A stretch of 64,000 nt of DNA, taken from Nakamurella panacisegetis (lineage in GTDB: Bacteria > Actinomycetota > Actinomycetes > Mycobacteriales > Nakamurellaceae). The stretch is from positions 4,949,871 to 5,013,870 of the forward strand of contig NZ_LT629710.1 in assembly GCF_900104535.1 (NCBI RefSeq). Direction: 5' to 3'. Below are positions 41,927-49,743 of this stretch, one piece after another. The position numbers and the translations under genes were made by a program. The notes under the pieces were generated by a model, which saw only the letters and a program-made list of their open reading frames with translations, had not been told where the DNA came from and made no database searches. Every line of letters begins with the position of its first letter. The stretch's first letter is position 1.

Positions 41927-43350
41927 GGCTCTTCGCAGTTGAGGGTGTAGTCGGGGGTCGGCGCGTCGCTCCGGGGATCGAGTCGAGGTCTTCCGATGAT
42001 GGTGGTTCCTACGCCGTCCATCTGGAAGACCTCGACATGGCTGACTCTACTTTTGCGACCCCTGATCTGACCACGTTCGCCCGGCTGGACACGCTCGGTC
42101 TGCAGGTGACCGGGCAGTTTCTGGAGCCGGACCGGGCGGTGTTGGCCTGTCGAGCCGTCAAGGGGGACGAGCTGTGTCGGGCGTGTGGTGAGCCCGGCCG
42201 GCCGCGGGATTCCACCACCCGGCGGCTGGCGCACGAGCCCTTCGGGTGGCGACCGACGATCCTTTTGGTCACCGTCCGCCGGTTCCGCTGCGACGGCTGC
42301 GGTTTGGTGTGGCGGCAGGACACCTCGGCGGCGGCCGAACCGCGGGCCCGGCTCTCGCGCGGCGGGTTGCGGTGGGCCCTGACTGCGCTGGTCTGCCAGC
42401 ACCTAACCGTCGCCAGGATCGCTGAGGCACTGGGCGTTTCATGGAACACCGCCAACGACGCGGTACTGACCGAGGGCCGGCGGGTGCTGATCAGCGACCC
42501 GAGCCGCTTCGACGGGGTCAGGGTCATCGGCGTGGACGAGCACGTGTGGCGGCACACCCGCCGGGGGGACAAATTTGTCACCGTCATCATCGACCTGACC
42601 CCGGTCCGGGACCGGACCGGGCCGGCCCGGCTCCTGGACATGGTGGAGGGCCGGTCCAAACAGGTGTTCAAGACGTGGCTGTCCCAGCGGCCCGAGACGT
42701 GGCGCACTGGTGTGGAAGTCGTCGCGATGGACGGGTTCACCGGTTTCAAGACCGCCGCCGTGGAGGAACTCGACGAAGTCACCGTGGTGATGGACCCGTT
42801 CCACGTCGTGCGCCTGGCCGGGCAATGCCTGGAGCTGTGCCGACGGCGGATCCAACTGGCCACCACCGGCCACCGGGGCCACTCCGGCGACCCGCTGTAT
42901 TCAGCTCGCCGCACCTTGAGTACCGGCGCCGACCTGCTCACCGAGAAACAGCAACTGCGAATCGCGGAACTGTTCGCGAATGAGCAGCATCTGGCCGTGG
43001 AAGCCACCTGGGGCGTCTACCAAATCATGATCAGCGCCTACCGTGACCCCAACCGGGCGGCCGGGAAGAACCGGATCCGGCAGCTGATCGACTCCCTCGC
43101 CAGCGGCGTCCCGGCCGCTCTGATCGAGGTCCGCACCCTCGGCCGAACCTTGAGGAAACGAGCCAGCGACATCCTGGCCTACTTCGACCGCCCGGGCACC
43201 AGCAACGGACCGACCGAAGCGATCAACGGCCGCCTTGAACACCTCCGCGGCTCCGCGTTGGGCTTCCGCAGCCTCACCAACTACATCGCCCGATCACTCA
43301 TGGAAACCGGCGGATTCAGACCCGGACTACACCTTCGATTGCGATGAGCC
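41927..43350. mobile_element. ISL3-family insertion sequence with 8-bp target duplication
   Basis: The 1424-bp element has 26-bp terminal inverted repeats (41927-41952 and 43325-43350), identical at 22 positions and starting GGCTC as in ISL3-family ends. An 8-bp direct repeat CGCAAACA flanks it (41919-41926 and 43351-43358), the target size typical of this family. It is intact and recently inserted. Confidence 0.93.
42037..43347 (+). CDS. ISL3-family transposase
   Basis: This 436-aa protein has an N-terminal zinc ribbon (LCRACGEPGRPRDS, RRFRCDGCGLVWRQDT), a helix-turn-helix (LTVARIAEALGVSWNTANDAV) and the DDE core: VIGVDEHVWRHTRRGDKFVTVIIDLTPVRD, VVAMDGFTGFKTAAVEELDEVTVVMDPFHVVRL, and NGPTEAINGRLEHLRGSALGFRSLTNY. 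ATG 42037 starts MADSTFATPDL; an upstream open extension belongs to the interrupted gene. Complete and presumably active. Confidence 0.92.
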   Translation: MADSTFATPDLTTFARLDTLGLQVTGQFLEPDRAVLACRAVKGDELCRACGEPGRPRDSTTRRLAHEPFGWRPTILLVTVRRFRCDGCGLVWRQDTSAAAEPRARLSRGGLRWALTALVCQHLTVARIAEALGVSWNTANDAVLTEGRRVLISDPSRFDGVRVIGVDEHVWRHTRRGDKFVTVIIDLTPVRDRTGPARLLDMVEGRSKQVFKTWLSQRPETWRTGVEVVAMDGFTGFKTAAVEELDEVTVVMDPFHVVRLAGQCLELCRRRIQLATTGHRGHSGDPLYSARRTLSTGADLLTEKQQLRIAELFANEQHLAVEATWGVYQIMISAYRDPNRAAGKNRIRQLIDSLASGVPAALIEVRTLGRTLRKRASDILAYFDRPGTSNGPTEAINGRLEHLRGSALGFRSLTNYIARSLMETGGFRPGLHLRLR

Positions 43351-43513
43351 CGCAAACAGCCGCACGGTCAACAGGTCGGCATCCACCGGCAAGTTCGTCA
43401 CACAGGCAACGGTCAACCGCAATCCCGGCGGAACGATCCAGCAGCAGGTCTGACCCGACTACCTCCGTGCGGAGTGGCCGTCGCGCCGCTCCGCGCGGAG
43501 GGCTAGAGGCGTC

Positions 43514-43855
43514 TTACGCGATCTGATCCGGGCGGTACGACGACACCAGCGCCTCATTGGCGCCAGCGACATGGATCGCGACCCGCACGCGGCCGTTGTG
43601 ACTATCGATGACCGTCGCATCGTGCCGACGCGCACCTAGTGGGACATTGACAGTGGTGCCGGCCACAAATCGGCCGGACTTGGCGGACCGCGAGACGGTC
43701 TTAGCCACCGTTGAAGCTGGCTTCACCTTGCGCACGCTCGCGGTCGACGTCGCAGCGGTAACCGACCTTGCGGACTTGGCTGACCGTGCGACCGACTTAG
43801 TAGACCGGCTCGTCGTGCCACTGCGCTCGGAGTCCTTCGCGCTCGACATCGTCAC
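43514..43855 (-). CDS. Ser/Lys/Arg-rich protein with RSAKSGRFV motif, partner of the HEPN gene
   Basis: This 113-aa protein has a Ser-Arg-Lys-rich N-terminal half (KSVARSAKSARSV, KTVSRSAKSGRFVAGTTVN) and a compact C-terminal segment HDATVIDSHNGRVRVAIHVAGANEALVSSYRPDQI. The RSAxSGRFVxxxTV motif is shared with the split gene at 41812-43453. It starts 7 bp after the HEPN gene on the same strand, so the two are an operon. An antidote or accessory role is only a guess from the pairing. Confidence 0.6.
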   Translation of the reverse strand: MTMSSAKDSERSGTTSRSTKSVARSAKSARSVTAATSTASVRKVKPASTVAKTVSRSAKSGRFVAGTTVNVPLGARRHDATVIDSHNGRVRVAIHVAGANEALVSSYRPDQIA

Positions 43856-43862
43856 CTGCCTC

Positions 43863-44450
43863 CTACCACGGTCGCTGTCCGGTCAGATCCTTCAAGTATG
43901 CGTGCATCACGGCGTCAAGACCAGTAGCAACCTGATTGAGCGTCGATCGCCACTTCCTGCACGTCACTAGGCTAAGGGGTTGCTGAGCACCGCACTCTGC
44001 GAGCTTCTTTGCGTCTTGGTGTGCGATTGCGTTTCTCGCGTCGTTGAGTCGGTCCATGTTTGTGACATACCGTGTGTAACGGCTCGGGTACTTGGTTCCA
44101 AGGTCATCTTTCAAGCTAACGCCAAATGGGCTGAAGTCATTGCATACGTTGGCCCAATTGGCATTCCCTGTGTCGAGCTTTCGAGCGCGACCCATGAAGA
44201 CGCGAAAAACTTCGTCTAGTCTGGTGGGTAGCGGAATGGAGTCCAAGACAGCGTTCAGACACTCGTCGTGCAGCTCCCGACAGAAGCCCTGAAATTCTGA
44301 GGCCATCCGTACGATCAGCGCGTGGTTGATCTCGGCGATGTTGTACTTTCGCCCACGGGTTCCGCCACTGACTGCCATGTGGGCTGCGAATAGGTTGTCG
44401 ATGCTGACGGCCCGGTCGGTTCGCCACCCGGCCAGTGCAAGGGACACCAT
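43863..44450 (-). CDS. HEPN-domain protein (candidate RNase toxin)
   Basis: This 195-aa mainly helical protein has a final helix with LNDARNAIAHQDAKKL. R139-N-A-I-A-H144 is the R-x4-6-H motif that forms the active site of HEPN ribonucleases. The N-terminal part (YNIAEINHALIVRMASEFQGFCRELHDECL) resembles HEPN proteins annotated near restriction and toxin systems. It is encoded ahead of the RSGRFV protein with a 7-bp gap. Lower GC than the backbone. A role as toxin/defence effector is inferred. Confidence 0.7.
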   Translation of the reverse strand: MVSLALAGWRTDRAVSIDNLFAAHMAVSGGTRGRKYNIAEINHALIVRMASEFQGFCRELHDECLNAVLDSIPLPTRLDEVFRVFMGRARKLDTGNANWANVCNDFSPFGVSLKDDLGTKYPSRYTRYVTNMDRLNDARNAIAHQDAKKLAECGAQQPLSLVTCRKWRSTLNQVATGLDAVMHAYLKDLTGQRPW

Positions 44451-44606
44451 CCTCAGGACCTCCTTAGCTGTTCTGCCCCGAGCGGTTGGTGACGACCGCC
44501 GTGCGGTGCACGGGCGGGAAGCCTCGTCGTGCGGTGTGGGTCGATGGTAGTTGTAGCGGTGCAGGAACGGTGACCGGTCAGCGATGCTGCTTGACGTTCC
44601 GACTCT

Positions 44607-44954
44607 CTAGAGATCTAGATGGAGACGAAGTGCGTCGTCGATCTCGGCCAACAAGGATGCCTGTAGCAGCCCCAGAGATGGCCCCACCCGCTCGACCGCG
44701 ACGGAACGGACCTGTTCGGCCTGGGCCTTGGAGGCCACGCGCAGACCGACAGCGTCGGCGGGAATCAGCACCTGGAACGGGAACACCCGAGCGGTGTTAC
44801 TGGTCAGGGGCACCACGGTGACAACGCCGCGACCCAGCCTCGCAGCGGCGGAGTTAGCCCGATCGTTGCTCACCACCACCGCGGGCCGCTGCTTGTTGGC
44901 CTCGCTGCCCCTGACAGGATCCAAATCGACCAGCCGAATCTCGCCGCGACGCAT
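44607..44954 (-). CDS. mazF: MazF/PemK-type endoribonuclease toxin
   Basis: This 115-aa protein starts RRGEIRLVDLDPVRGSEANKQRPAVVVSNDRAN and has VVTVVPLTSNTARVFPFQVLIPADAVGLRVASKAQAEQVRSVAVERV, the PemK/MazF fold with its conserved Arg and the S/T-K-x-Q-x-R/S segment. It cleaves mRNA at short motifs. Start set at 44954 because that ATG overlaps the antitoxin stop (ATGA). Confidence 0.9.
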   Translation of the reverse strand: MRRGEIRLVDLDPVRGSEANKQRPAVVVSNDRANSAAARLGRGVVTVVPLTSNTARVFPFQVLIPADAVGLRVASKAQAEQVRSVAVERVGPSLGLLQASLLAEIDDALRLHLDL

Positions 44955-45172
44955 CAGGACAACCCGTCGGATGCCGTCGTCTCCCACATCTCACGCTCAC
45001 CTGACCGGTCCCAGTCCTCCCAGGCCGCCGCATAGTCGTCTTCCAGACTGGACCGGCGCAACAATCGAATGGCCTGGTGCAGAGCCGCCGATCGAGATCC
45101 CAATCCTGCCCTACGGGCGTGCTCATCCAGCACAGCCACATCGTCATCGGGCAGGCTAACGCTCAGTTTCAT
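44954..45172 (-). CDS. mazE: MazE-like ribbon-helix-helix antitoxin
   Basis: This 72-aa protein has an N-terminal ribbon-helix-helix ([38 protein letters not shown]) and an acidic C-terminal tail ([13 protein letters not shown]) that would bind the toxin. It is directly upstream of, and coupled to, the MazF gene. It probably autoregulates the pair through its DNA-binding part. Confidence 0.87.
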   Translation of the reverse strand: MKLSVSLPDDDVAVLDEHARRAGLGSRSAALHQAIRLLRRSSLEDDYAAAWEDWDRSGEREMWETTASDGLS

Positions 45173-45376
45173 ACCCCGATGCTACCCGAGTAGCACGCCC
45201 TGTGCCGCCCCTGCCGGGAGCCCAGTGCACGACCCGAACGTCTTTCGGTTCCCGAGCGGCAGTCGTGTGCACCGTCGCCTTCCCGCGGCGGTACACACGA
45301 CTGGAAGGGTCATTTGACGGTATGAACCGCACTGGCTCCGGTGGAGACTCTTGACCTTGGGAACGTGGATGGAGTC

Positions 45377-45721
45377 ATGGGATCTGAGGTTTCACCGGGC
45401 AAGCCGACCACCCGTCGGTATTCGCCTGCGGAGAAGGAGCAGGCGGTCCGGCTGGTCCGGCAGTTGCGCTCCGAACTGGGCACCGATCAAGGGACCGTGC
45501 ACCGGGTCGCGCGGCAGCTCGGTTACGGCGCTGAGTCGGTGCGGTCCTGGGTGCGGCAGGCCGACATCGACGACGGACGCAAGCCGGGAGTGTCGACCAG
45601 CGAGGCGAGCCGGATCGCCGAGCTGGAGCAGGAGAACCGAGAATTGAAGCGCGCCAACGAGATTCTGAAGCGGGCAGCCAGTTTCTTCGGGGCGGAGCTC
45701 GACCGCCAACACAAGAAGTAG
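45377..45721 (+). CDS. IS3-family transposase OrfA
   Basis: This 114-aa protein has the OrfA helix-turn-helix (RRYSPAEKEQAVRLVRQLR...TVHRVARQLGYGAESVRSWVRQADID) and the leucine-zipper coiled coil (RIAELEQENRELKRANEILKRAASFFGAELD). It ends in the region overlapping the orfB frame. Confidence 0.9.
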   Translation: MGSEVSPGKPTTRRYSPAEKEQAVRLVRQLRSELGTDQGTVHRVARQLGYGAESVRSWVRQADIDDGRKPGVSTSEASRIAELEQENRELKRANEILKRAASFFGAELDRQHKK

Positions 45722-45792
45722 TCGCGTTCATCGACGCCAACCGCGCCGAGTTCGGAGTCGAGCCGATCATCACCACGCTGGCCAGCGCCGAG

Positions 45793-46638
45793 GTGACGAT
45801 CGCTCCGAGCAGCTACTACGCCGCCAAGACCCGGCCGCCCTCAGCGCGCCAACAGCGGGACGAGCAGCTGATCCCGCAGCTGCGCGCCCTGTGGCAGGGC
45901 AACTATCGGGTCTACGGCGCTCGGAAACTGTGGAAGGCCGCCCGTCGGGCCGGGCACGACATCGGTCGGGACCAGGTTGCCCGGCTGATGCGCGCAGCCG
46001 GGATCCAGGGTGTCCGCCGCGGCCGGCAGATCCGCACGACCCGCCCGGACCCGGCGGCGCCGCGGCACCCGGACCTGGTGAAACGGAACTTCACCGCGAA
46101 GGAACCGAACCAGCTGTGGGTGACCGACCTGACGTATGTCCCGACGTGGTCCGGCATCGCCTACGTGTGTTTCCTGGTCGATGTGTATTCGCGGATGATC
46201 GTGGGGTGGCGGGTCGCGGGCCATATGCGGACCGAGACGGTCCTGGATGCGATCGAGATGGCCCGGTGGAGCCGCGGCACCCGGATCGACGGGTTGCGCT
46301 GTCACAGCGACGCCGGCAGTCAATTTACATCCATCCGGTACGGCGAGCGGCTGGCCGAGATCGGTGCCACCCCGTCGATCGGGACTGTCGGGGACTCGTT
46401 CGACAATGCGTTGGCCGAGACCGTGAACGGTTACTACAAGGCCGAGTTGATCTACGGACCCGGACGACCCGGACCGTGGCGGACCGTCGAAGATGTCGAG
46501 TTGGCGACCCTGGGCTGGGTGCACTGGCACAACACGGCCCGGCTGCACGGCTACCTCGGCGATCTACCACCAGCAGAGTACGAAGCCACGTTCTACGCTA
46601 CGAAACGGACCGACCAACCCCTGGCCGGAATCCAATAG
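45793..46638 (+). CDS. IS3-family transposase OrfB (DDE)
   Basis: This 281-aa protein from GTG 45793 has the rve integrase core: PNQLWVTDLTYVPTWSGIAYVCFLVDVYSRMIVGW (first Asp), LRCHSDAGSQFTSIRYGERL (second Asp) and GDSFDNALAETVNGYYKAELI (Glu). The frame is open upstream to about 45715, reading VVAFIDANRAEFGVEPI. It lies -1 relative to orfA, so the active product is probably an OrfAB fusion made by -1 frameshifting, as usual in IS3. Confidence 0.9.
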   Translation: MTIAPSSYYAAKTRPPSARQQRDEQLIPQLRALWQGNYRVYGARKLWKAARRAGHDIGRDQVARLMRAAGIQGVRRGRQIRTTRPDPAAPRHPDLVKRNFTAKEPNQLWVTDLTYVPTWSGIAYVCFLVDVYSRMIVGWRVAGHMRTETVLDAIEMARWSRGTRIDGLRCHSDAGSQFTSIRYGERLAEIGATPSIGTVGDSFDNALAETVNGYYKAELIYGPGRPGPWRTVEDVELATLGWVHWHNTARLHGYLGDLPPAEYEATFYATKRTDQPLAGIQ

Positions 46639-46698
46639 CTCGAGCCTCCATCAGACCCAGTGCGGTTCAGCTTCTGGTGCTCTCATCAGGCGCCCTAT

Positions 46699-46725
46699 GA
46701 GGGTTCGAGTCCCTCCGGCCCCACA
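46699..46725 (+). repeat. att copy 2 (27 bp, exact repeat of tRNA-Leu 3' end)
   Basis: All 27 bp are identical to 35198-35224. It is both the right end of island 1 and, because a second integrase remnant follows in the same orientation, the left end of a second element. The rest of a tRNA is absent upstream, so it is not a functional tRNA gene. Confidence 0.92.
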
Positions 46726-46770
46726 TTGGTGGCACTCAGTTCTGGCTGCGAACACAGGGGATGTGCTTGG

Positions 46771-47373
46771 TCATATTCCTCCCGGCGTCCGCAGGGTGTC
46801 CGCAGTGAGATCTGCGGCGAGGTCCAGGGCGACACCGACAGCTTCGAAGTCGTTCTCCAACAGGTCGGCGTAGACATCGAGTGTCATGGCCGCCGATGCG
46901 TAGCCGAGCACTCGCTGAACGGCCTTCACGTTGGCCCCTGCCACATCGCCAAGGCCGCGGCTGTGTGCCGAAGGTCGCGCGGTGTGACCCTCGGGATGCC
47001 AGCGGTTCGCCAGGCGGCTTCGAATCACCCGCGGGTGCCGTTCGGCTGCCGCATGTACCCCCCCAACGGGGCCTCGAAGACCAGCGCATCCCCGTCCTTC
47101 CCTTCGCACCGCCGAGCCAAGCGACCGATCAGGAACGCCGGTACCGGCACGGTCCTCTGGTGGTGTGACTTGGGTGTACCGACCTCTACGTATCCGTTCA
47201 GCCCGAGCGCGTGGTGAGCCACAGTCAAACGCCGGCGAAGAAGGTTCAGGTCCTGCACCCGCAGTCCGGCCATCTCGCCCCGCCGGGGTCCGCACTACCC
47301 CAAGGTCAACACCACGGTGTCGCACTTCCCCGGCCACCGCTAGGTCCTGGAGCTGCCGGTGCGTCAGATACAC
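46771..47373 (-). pseudogene. Second tyrosine-recombinase integrase, broken
   Basis: The fragments run in order over three frames. The first is YLTHRQLQDLAVAGE near 47373. The second is MAGLRVQDLNLLRRRLTVAHHALGLNGYVEVGTPKSHHQRTVPVPAFLIGRLARR...YMRQPNGTRG. The third is DVAGANVKAVQRVLGYASAAMTLDVYADLLEND, which holds the catalytic Tyr. The N-terminal arm-binding and core domains are missing. It is clearly related to the island 1 integrase (shared YLTH, VGTPK(T/S)HH(R/Q)RTVPVPAF and RQPNGT), which lacks just the C-terminal part kept here. Confidence 0.85.
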
Positions 47374-47417
47374 ATGAGGCTTCTGCGCCGTCGCAACGAA
47401 CAGGCCAAGATTGCAGA

Positions 47418-47981
47418 ATGAGCAGTGATTACCGGTTCCTCACCTTCTGGAGGGTGGGCGGCACCGTGCAAGAGGTGATGGCGGTCCTAGGTGACCCCCA
47501 GGCTCTGCCCAGGTGGTGGCCGTCGGTGTATCTGAGCGTCGTCGAAGTCAGCGGCGCGGCACCGGATGGAACAGGCGCGGTGGTTGACCTTCACACCAAG
47601 GGCTGGCTTCCGTACACGCTGCGGTGGGCGCTGACGGTCACCGAGCCGATGACCGACAGGGGCTTCGCGCTGACCGCGACGGGGGACCTGACGGGAACTG
47701 GTCGGTGGACCTTCACCACCGACGGACCGGAGGTCCTGATCAGTTACGACTGGCAGGTCAGCGCCACCACACCGCTCCTGCGCCGGTTGAGCTGGCTGCT
47801 CAAGCCGGTCTTCTCCGCCAACCATCGTTGGGCCATGGCCCGCGGCCAGGAAAGCCTTCGGTTGGAGTTGCGTCGAAGGCGGCCACCCGGTCCGGGCGAA
47901 GGACCGGTACCGCCGCCACCGCCGCCGACGTTCCGGTGGCTCACCCGGCGACGCCACCACCTATCCCCGCCGGCCCACTAG
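47418..47981 (+). CDS. SRPBCC/START-domain protein (polyketide cyclase-like)
   Basis: This 187-aa protein has MSSDYRFLTFWRVGGTVQEVMAVLGDPQALPRWWPSVYLSVVEV, then TGAVVDLHTKGWLPYTLRWALTVTE, GDLTGTGRWTF and ISYDWQVSATTPLLRRLSWLLKPVFSANHRWAMARGQESLRLEL. This is the SRPBCC lipid/ligand-binding fold with the final long helix. The C-terminus is Pro/Arg-rich. The substrate is unknown. Inside element 2. Confidence 0.75.
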   Translation: MSSDYRFLTFWRVGGTVQEVMAVLGDPQALPRWWPSVYLSVVEVSGAAPDGTGAVVDLHTKGWLPYTLRWALTVTEPMTDRGFALTATGDLTGTGRWTFTTDGPEVLISYDWQVSATTPLLRRLSWLLKPVFSANHRWAMARGQESLRLELRRRRPPGPGEGPVPPPPPPTFRWLTRRRHHLSPPAH

Positions 47982-48253
47982 TAGCGCCCCCGGTTCGGAC
48001 CAAGTGGGCTAGCGGAGGTCCGACGCCCGCGGGGAGCGAGATGCTCCCCCGCGATCTCCGCGGAGAGCTGTACCGCAACCGCTTCCCTTCGAGTGCTCCG
48101 CATCGCCCAGCTCGGTAACGGCCGCGCAACACCCTGGATGCCGGCGACCCCGGTCGCTAAGATCAGACGGCAAGATCGACGGATCGCCAGGTTTTAGCAG
48201 CCGTTAGTCCAGGGCTGGTGCGTGCCTTGGACCTGATGATCGGAGGCTGGCCA

Positions 48254-49105
48254 ATGTCTGATGCAGGTGGAGTTGTGGTTGCCCGGGATCGCGTGTTGCC
48301 GGCCACTAGGGCGCTGTCGATCGTGATCATTCCCTTCCTGTTGGTGGCGTTCGTGTTGTTGTTCTTCTGGCCATCTGCCAACGACACGGCACGCCTGTTC
48401 GCCTGGCGGATTGTTCCTGATTTCACTTCGATGGTGCTCGGATCGGTATACCTTGGTGGGGCCTACTTCTTCTTCCGCGCCGCGACGGCGACACAATGGC
48501 ATAGGGTCGGGGGCGGGTTCATTCCAGTGGGGCTGTTTGCCTCGTTGATGGCCGTCGCGACGATCGCGCATTGGGGCAAGTTCATTCACACCAATATCGC
48601 GTTCTGGCTGTGGGTCACCCTGTATTTCACGACCCCCTTCCTCGTTTTCGCCGCGTGGTTGTGGAACCGGCGGGAGCAGTTCGGGAGAACCGACGGCGAT
48701 CCAATGCTGCGGCCGCGCACGACCCTGGTCATTGGCGTGGCCGGCGTCGCTGCGGTGGCGACCTGTGTGTTCCTTTTCTTGACACCGAGGGCGGCGATCG
48801 CCATCTGGCCATGGTCGCTCACGGAACTGACCGCCCGGGTAATGGGCGCGATCTTCGCGCTGGGCGCCGCGGGCCTTGGTGCCTTTACTGACAAGCGGTG
48901 GACCAGTATGCGGATCCTGCTGCAGGTCGCTGGGGTCATGCTGGTGTTGATCTTCATCGCCGCGGTCCGGGCGCGCTCCGACTTTGACACGACCAAACCG
49001 CTGACCTGGGTGTTCGCTGCCGGCTTCCTGGGCATGGCGGTCGGCACGGCAATCCTTTACACCAGGATGGAACGGGCAGCCCGCACCAGCCACGCCGGGC
49101 CGTAG
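48254..49105 (+). CDS. Polytopic membrane protein, unknown
   Basis: This 283-aa protein has about eight hydrophobic segments, beginning RALSIVIIPFLLVAFVLLFFW and ending LTWVFAAGFLGMAVGTAILYTRM. No signature motif is recognised. Start ATG 48254 has GGAGG (48242-48246) 7-8 bp upstream. GC is lower than the backbone. Inside element 2. Confidence 0.7.
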   Translation: MSDAGGVVVARDRVLPATRALSIVIIPFLLVAFVLLFFWPSANDTARLFAWRIVPDFTSMVLGSVYLGGAYFFFRAATATQWHRVGGGFIPVGLFASLMAVATIAHWGKFIHTNIAFWLWVTLYFTTPFLVFAAWLWNRREQFGRTDGDPMLRPRTTLVIGVAGVAAVATCVFLFLTPRAAIAIWPWSLTELTARVMGAIFALGAAGLGAFTDKRWTSMRILLQVAGVMLVLIFIAAVRARSDFDTTKPLTWVFAAGFLGMAVGTAILYTRMERAARTSHAGP

Positions 49106-49379
49106 CAATGACGTCGGCACAGGATGCTCGTCAGGGGTTTGCGGCTCAACGCAATCAAAGGTGAAGTCCGGGCCTGCAGTGGCAGCAATCGCGTCGGCCC
49201 GCTCAGGGTTGAAGCCCTTGACTGGCGGATGGGTGGGGGCCGGCGCGCTGGCGAAGCTGTACACCTTCCGCAGTTGGTCTGCAGCACCCATGATCACGAC
49301 CACTTTCCAACCAGCTCAACCAACGCGGTGAGCCCCGATCACGGCCTTTCGGGCACGTTGACCAGCGGCTGGAGAAGGA

Positions 49380-49399
49380 TCGAGTCCCTCCGGCTCCAC
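49380..49399 (+). repeat. att copy 3, degenerate (20 bp)
   Basis: TCGAGTCCCTCCGGCTCCAC matches 19 of 20 bases of the 3' part of the tRNA-Leu att core (one C to T change). It marks the outer end of the second element. The surrounding 49106-49743 holds no other recognisable gene or RNA. Confidence 0.75.
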
Positions 49400-49743
49400 C
49401 ACGAGTGGCCGCTGCTACCCGATCGCTGACGCGTTCCACGACGGGCGATCGCCGGCCAACTGCGGATCGACTCTCCGTCGCGGGCGGCCATCGGTTCCGG
49501 GCCACTGAAGAGGGAGCGGCCCCGCTGACCAGCCCGGGGGCCGGACACAGCGGGGCCGCGCGGTTCGGCCTCACCTGCTGTGGACTCCCGGCCGACTCCG
49601 TGTCCAACAAGTTCCCCGATGGGGCTCGCGTAATCCTGCAACGATTCTTTGGCCCTGCGCCCGACGGGTCTTACGGCCCTATGCGTGTGCGCCGCCGCCT
49701 GGCTGGATCAACGGCAGATGGTTGCGCTGGCCTAGGAGTTGTG

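Larger units (their letters stand above)
41812..43453 (+). pseudogene. Small gene with duplicated RSAxSGRFV motif, split by the ISL3 element
   Basis: The 5' part (41812-41926) encodes MARSVSRSAGSGRFVSKATV..., and the 3' part (43359-43453) encodes SRTVNRSASTGKFVTQATVN.... Removing the insertion sequence and one copy of its target duplication restores one 70-codon frame ending in TGA (69 aa), with two copies of RSA(G/S)(S/T)G(R/K)FV(S/T)xATV. The motif recurs in the convergent 43514-43855 gene. Family not recognised. Confidence 0.75.
45323..46669. mobile_element. IS3-family insertion sequence
   Basis: The 1347-bp element has about 28-bp imperfect terminal inverted repeats beginning TGAACCGCACTGG at 45323 and ending at 46669 (24 of 28 match). 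It carries overlapping orfA and orfB. The flanks (GGTA before, GCTT after) do not form a target duplication, so one flank has been rearranged or the element moved by recombination. It ends 29 bp before the att copy at 46699. Confidence 0.88.
35198..46725. mobile_element. Integrated island 1 at tRNA-Leu (11.5 kb)
   Basis: The island runs from the tRNA-Leu att copy to its exact 27-bp repeat. It carries an integrase remnant next to the tRNA, a decayed gene, a TIR protein, a SARP regulator, DUF1059, a rhodanese-cupin fusion, an ISL3 and an IS3 element, a HEPN operon and MazEF. Several genes (TIR, HEPN) have visibly lower GC and less biased codons than the backbone. The integrase is broken, so the island is probably no longer self-mobile. 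Confidence 0.88.
46726..49399. mobile_element. Integrated element 2, remnant (2.7 kb)
   Basis: It lies between att copy 2 and the degenerate att copy at 49380-49399. The same architecture as island 1 is seen: att, then an integrase remnant on the minus strand with its C-terminal end at the att site, then cargo (a START-domain protein and a membrane protein). Confidence 0.7.

Noticed and set aside
46640..46725. Possible second tRNA-Leu gene at the 46.7 kb repeat
   Set aside because: Only the T-arm and 3' acceptor are present; no D-arm or anticodon arm lies upstream, so it is an attachment-site copy.
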